From Fusibacter ferrireducens (GTDB lineage: Bacteria; Bacillota; Clostridia; Peptostreptococcales; Acidaminobacteraceae), in contig NZ_JADKNH010000003.1 in assembly GCF_015352425.1 (NCBI RefSeq), positions 1 to 64,000 of the forward strand: a stretch of DNA of 64,000 nucleotides, given 5' to 3'. Made by a program: the position numbers and the translations under genes. Below, piece by piece: positions 61,248-64,000 of this stretch. How positions within the stretch are numbered: the first letter of the stretch is position 1; each line of letters begins with the position of its first letter. The notes beneath the pieces were generated by a model. The model was not told the origin of the DNA. It did not search any database and worked only from the letters and a program-made list of their open reading frames with translations.

Positions 61248-62738
61248 TTAAGCAAGTAAGAATCCAAAAGAAATACAAATGACGCAGGCAATTACAATGA
61301 AGATTCCCAAAGTGGCAAGGCCCTTTGTCCAAATGAATTTAGTTGTGATTTCTTCACGGCCAAGCAATAACGGTGCATAGGCTATGGAACCATTGGTCAA
61401 GAAAGCACACATTGCGCCAAGGATACTTGCTGCGGCCAATACTGTAGCATTGACCATACCTGCATTTTGCATTTGACATGCAATTGGAAATGCAATAGCA
61501 TTGATGGTGAAGCTCACTGGCATACCATTGGTTAGATTCGTAAATGTAGCCGATAAAACAACACTGAGGATGACTAATACTGGCCAACTATTGGATCCAA
61601 GCACAGGCGCAAGAACAGTCATAATAGCTGGTTTTATACCATATGCATCTGATGCGATTGCCCTTCCGCAGATTGTAAAGAGGCCGGCAACTGTAATGAT
61701 GCCCCACATTGTTTTGGATTGTAATATTTTGGTTGCGTCGATAAAAGGTGTGCCCTCTTTAGTTTTTAAGATTGCCAAGAAGCCATAGACTGCGATCCAA
61801 ATCCAAACATTACCAATTCTGTTGTAATAAGCGTAAATTGTGCTTTCAGGGTTGGTAATGAATAGCCCTGCTAAGAGATAGACAATACACACGATCATAA
61901 AGCTTAGCAAAACTTTTTGTCTTGAGTTTAATTTTAAATCTTCTTCTTTAATATCCATATTGGAAAATCTAAATTCTTTTAATGGCGTCATATCAATTTT
62001 CCAGATATACTTACTAAAAATAACAAACGTAACTAATAATAAGGTCAAGATGCTTAGTGTGGTGATCAAATATGCTCCATTGTCAAATTGAAGCCCATTT
62101 TCAGCCATAATACCACTAATGATTGCAATAGAAGAAAGATGAATGCCTCTAAAAGGGAGTGCATATGATCCCATAGCGGCAAGATAAGTCCCTAATAGCA
62201 TGATGCGTTTTAGATCTGTGTTCTTTTCGACACCGCATAATTCAGCGATACTATCGATTAAAGGAAACATTAGAACCAACATGAGTGTCGGTGTGATAAA
62301 GAGTGCTGTGAATCCTAAAATAGCCATGAAGAGTGTCAATAGTAGGCGCGTTGGATGTCCTGTTATAAACTTAAACTTTAATAATTTTGGAACCAAAAGA
62401 TTGAAAACGCCACTATCGGCAACAGCACCAGCAAGTGCCATTACCCAAATGATTTGTTGAATAGATGGATTACCAAACCATGTGGCTAGAATACCTGCTC
62501 CAGTATCGAATCCCCCCCAAACTAATGAAAACAGGCCCAAAAGTGAAGGCCAAAATACTTGACCCGTAGTGATAGTAGCAAGTAGAACACCAAAAAAAGT
62601 ACCCAAAACTGTGATTCCTAATTCGTTGATTCCAGCAAAAGGTTTAACCACAAGGCGAAATCCGAACATTAAGAGAATTGATACAATTACCCAGAAATAG
62701 TAAAAAGTGTTTTTGCTTTTTGCGGAGGTTGTAAACAT
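61248..62738 (-). CDS. SLC13/DASS-type anion transporter
   Basis: A membrane protein of about 496 residues with about 11-12 helices. Repeated motifs of the family appear: TGAGILATWFGNPSIQQIIWVMALAGAVADSG (with GNPS), and VLSATFTNLTNGMPVSFTINAIAFP. ATG 62738 is nine bases after AAGAAAGG and is preferred over ATG 62747, which abuts it. It faces tnaA tail to tail, so co-regulation is not given by an operon. The solute may be a carboxylate or an organic anion. Confidence 0.82.
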   Translation of the reverse strand: MFTTSAKSKNTFYYFWVIVSILLMFGFRLVVKPFAGINELGITVLGTFFGVLLATITTGQVFWPSLLGLFSLVWGGFDTGAGILATWFGNPSIQQIIWVMALAGAVADSGVFNLLVPKLLKFKFITGHPTRLLLTLFMAILGFTALFITPTLMLVLMFPLIDSIAELCGVEKNTDLKRIMLLGTYLAAMGSYALPFRGIHLSSIAIISGIMAENGLQFDNGAYLITTLSILTLLLVTFVIFSKYIWKIDMTPLKEFRFSNMDIKEEDLKLNSRQKVLLSFMIVCIVYLLAGLFITNPESTIYAYYNRIGNVWIWIAVYGFLAILKTKEGTPFIDATKILQSKTMWGIITVAGLFTICGRAIASDAYGIKPAIMTVLAPVLGSNSWPVLVILSVVLSATFTNLTNGMPVSFTINAIAFPIACQMQNAGMVNATVLAAASILGAMCAFLTNGSIAYAPLLLGREEITTKFIWTKGLATLGIFIVIACVICISFGFLLA

Positions 62739-63202
62739 AAAATACATCCTTTCTTAAACTTATTTTACTTTTTTATTTTGCTGAGCTGAAGTATGGTGTT
62801 AAATATGAGTAGCATCATATAGCTTAAAAGCAAGATTATTTTAGCCCCAACAAAAATAATCTCTGATGTTGATTGAATTTTATCATACAATATTTAATTA
62901 TTCAATGATTAATAATACAAAAATTTATTATAATTAAAGTTACTATATACATATTTATTATAAAAGAATTTAGATTTATTTCAAAAGGACTTAGAACATT
63001 GGAATCGAAGGGCCACTAAAGGTTTCAATGGAGGCAGAACCCCATAAGTAAAATATGTGGCAAAAGGGTTAGTTGACTTTTTTTAAAGGGATAGGTATAC
63101 TGAGTAGGAGATAGTCAATTAATGGATAATTCAAGGTAATATAAGATTTTTCAAAAACACTATGATTAAATGATATGACTAAATGAGATTAAAGGAAAGT
63201 GA
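62739..63202. other. 464-bp divergent control region
   Basis: Between the SLC13 gene (-) and the MarR gene (+). It is AT-rich near 62880-62970 and GC-richer near 62995-63060. Only the promoter at 63073 is clear. No riboswitch family was recognised and no open reading frame with a ribosome site was found. Confidence 0.4.
63073..63101 (+). promoter_or_regulatory. Sigma-A promoter for the MarR gene
   Basis: TTGACT (63073-63078), 17-bp spacer and TATACT (63096-63101), leaving a leader of about 95 nt before the ATG at 63203. Confidence 0.75.
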
Positions 63203-63730
63203 ATGAAAATGAGTGAGATTAAAGAAAGAAAACCAGATGCTGTAAATGATAATGTAGATCCAAAATTGAGAAAAAAAATCTTGGATACTTTAGATAATCA
63301 ATCTGCTATTAACATTCAAATGAATTTTTGGTTCAATGAAATGATGAAATATCATGGCGTGAATTATTCAGAATATCGCATTATCAGACTTTTGACAAAA
63401 TATCCTGATGGTGTGGAACCTTCTGTAATTGCAGATAAGCTAGCAATTCTAAGACAAACTGTAACGAATATGGTGGACAATTTGCAGAATTCTTTTTTTG
63501 TAGAGAGAATTCCTCATCCAGTGGATAGAAGACGTATTTACGTGAAGTTAACCCCAGAGGGACAAACCTTGGCGGGCAAGCTTATGGATGAAATGGAAAA
63601 GGTGCAGATCAACGTCTTATCCAAGTTTACCACTGAAGAAATGCTAGAATATCTAGAAATTAGAACGAAGATCATTGAGTACACTGAAAGTGAAATAAAG
63701 TGTAGATATATTGAAGAATGTAAAGAGTAG
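63203..63730 (+). CDS. MarR-family transcriptional regulator
   Basis: A 175-residue regulator. The winged-helix core is at about residues 60-125 (ILRQTVTNMVDNLQNSFFVERIPHPVDRRRIYVKLTPEG; DRRR wing). MarR proteins sense phenolics, antibiotics or other small ligands. AAAGGA is seven bases before the ATG, and a strong promoter lies at 63073. Its divergent neighbour is the SLC13-type transporter, a possible target. It ends in a good terminator. Confidence 0.9.
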   Translation: MKMSEIKERKPDAVNDNVDPKLRKKILDTLDNQSAINIQMNFWFNEMMKYHGVNYSEYRIIRLLTKYPDGVEPSVIADKLAILRQTVTNMVDNLQNSFFVERIPHPVDRRRIYVKLTPEGQTLAGKLMDEMEKVQINVLSKFTTEEMLEYLEIRTKIIEYTESEIKCRYIEECKE

Positions 63731-63736
63731 CGATAG

Positions 63737-63772
63737 AACCTGTTTCCAACTAATGGAATCAGGTTTTTTTTT
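63737..63772 (+). terminator. Rho-independent terminator after the MarR gene
   Basis: AACCTG-TTTCC pairs with GGAAT-CAGGTT across AACTAAT, followed by nine T. The dispersed repeat copy begins three bases later. Confidence 0.85.
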
Positions 63773-63774
63773 AA

Positions 63775-63875
63775 AACAACAAGATTTGAGCCGAAAGCTG
63801 TGCTGAGGGATGTTCACCCTCAAACAGCGTCAGCGAAAATCGTTTTGGGGCATCAGAGATGACACAAATGTTGTT
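63775..63875 (+). repeat. Dispersed ~102-bp repeat, full copy
   Basis: AACAACAAGATTTGAGCC, AAAGCTGTGCTGAGGGATG, core CAGCGTCAGCGAAAATCG, right end GACACAAATGTTGTT. It shares the GACACAAATG variant with the copy at 7700. It starts directly after a terminator. Confidence 0.88.
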
Positions 63876-64000
63876 ATAAGATCAAATGATATTAAAAATG
63901 AAAAAAAGCATTGAAAGAAAAAAACAACTGTGATAGTATTTGATTATAAAATATTTGATTATTTTAAATTTTATAATAATCTATTGGCATAAAGCCGATT

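Noticed and set aside
62995-63055. Possible riboswitch upstream of the MarR gene
   Set aside because: The GC-richer stretch lies upstream of the promoter at 63073, so it would not be part of the MarR transcript, and no known conserved core was seen.

Overview
The window is one 64 kb stretch of an AT-rich genome with strong GGAGG-type ribosome binding sites, tight operons and Rho-independent terminators. The gene content points to a fermentative, anaerobic member of the Clostridia (Bacillota): YesMN two-component systems, DUF4179-type anti-sigma factors, mannose-family PTS with a LevR-like activator, tryptophanase, ECF vitamin-type transporters and many lipoprotein-dependent ABC importers. I cannot fix the genus from sequence alone. 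No rRNA, tRNA, phage, intact insertion sequence or CRISPR array was recognised.

Layout. 0.7-7.7 kb: three ECF sigma factors, two with DUF4179-like membrane partners and one with a small one-helix membrane protein, plus an SDR oxidoreductase. 8-16 kb: a YesN/YesM pair and a YtfQRT-YjfF-type sugar ABC importer. 16.3-21.7 kb: a FecBCD-type importer joined to a methyltransferase, an XdhC protein and a P-loop NTPase, suggesting metal or molybdenum-cofactor work. 21.9-25.9 kb: M20 amidohydrolase, threonine aldolase, and a divergent HxlR/QorB pair. 26-30.7 kb: an Fbp/Afu-type importer with a PHP phosphoesterase. 30.8-35.3 kb: diguanylate cyclase, M23 peptidase, sigma-54 activator. 35.4-44.9 kb: a mannose-family PTS with ChbG deacetylase, a LevR-like sigma-54 activator, and a divergent M20/YfcC operon; both operons have matching -24/-12 promoters. 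45.2-51.7 kb: GntR regulator, complete ECF transporter, two SAM-hydrolase paralogues and a GNAT protein. 51.8-57.9 kb: LacI regulator and a three-gene sugar ABC importer with an alpha-glucosidase, with two palindromic operators. 58-63.7 kb: a cyclase-like/HTH regulator divergent from tryptophanase, an SLC13-type transporter, and a MarR regulator.

Beyond genes, the most distinctive content is a family of dispersed ~102-bp repeats with inverted ends (six loci, including a tandem array of about 3.15 copies), all on the same strand and mostly sitting next to terminators. At two loci the repeat supplies the last codons and stop of a gene. A separate 53-bp perfect palindrome with IS3-like ends and a CCT duplication has landed inside a terminator loop.

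The candidates for undescribed biology are the repeat family, the ECF transporter/SAM-hydrolase pair, the importer-methyltransferase-XdhC-NTPase operon, the tryptophanase regulator, and the importer-PHP phosphoesterase operon. Functional statements are inferences from recognised families and gene order; no database search was run.
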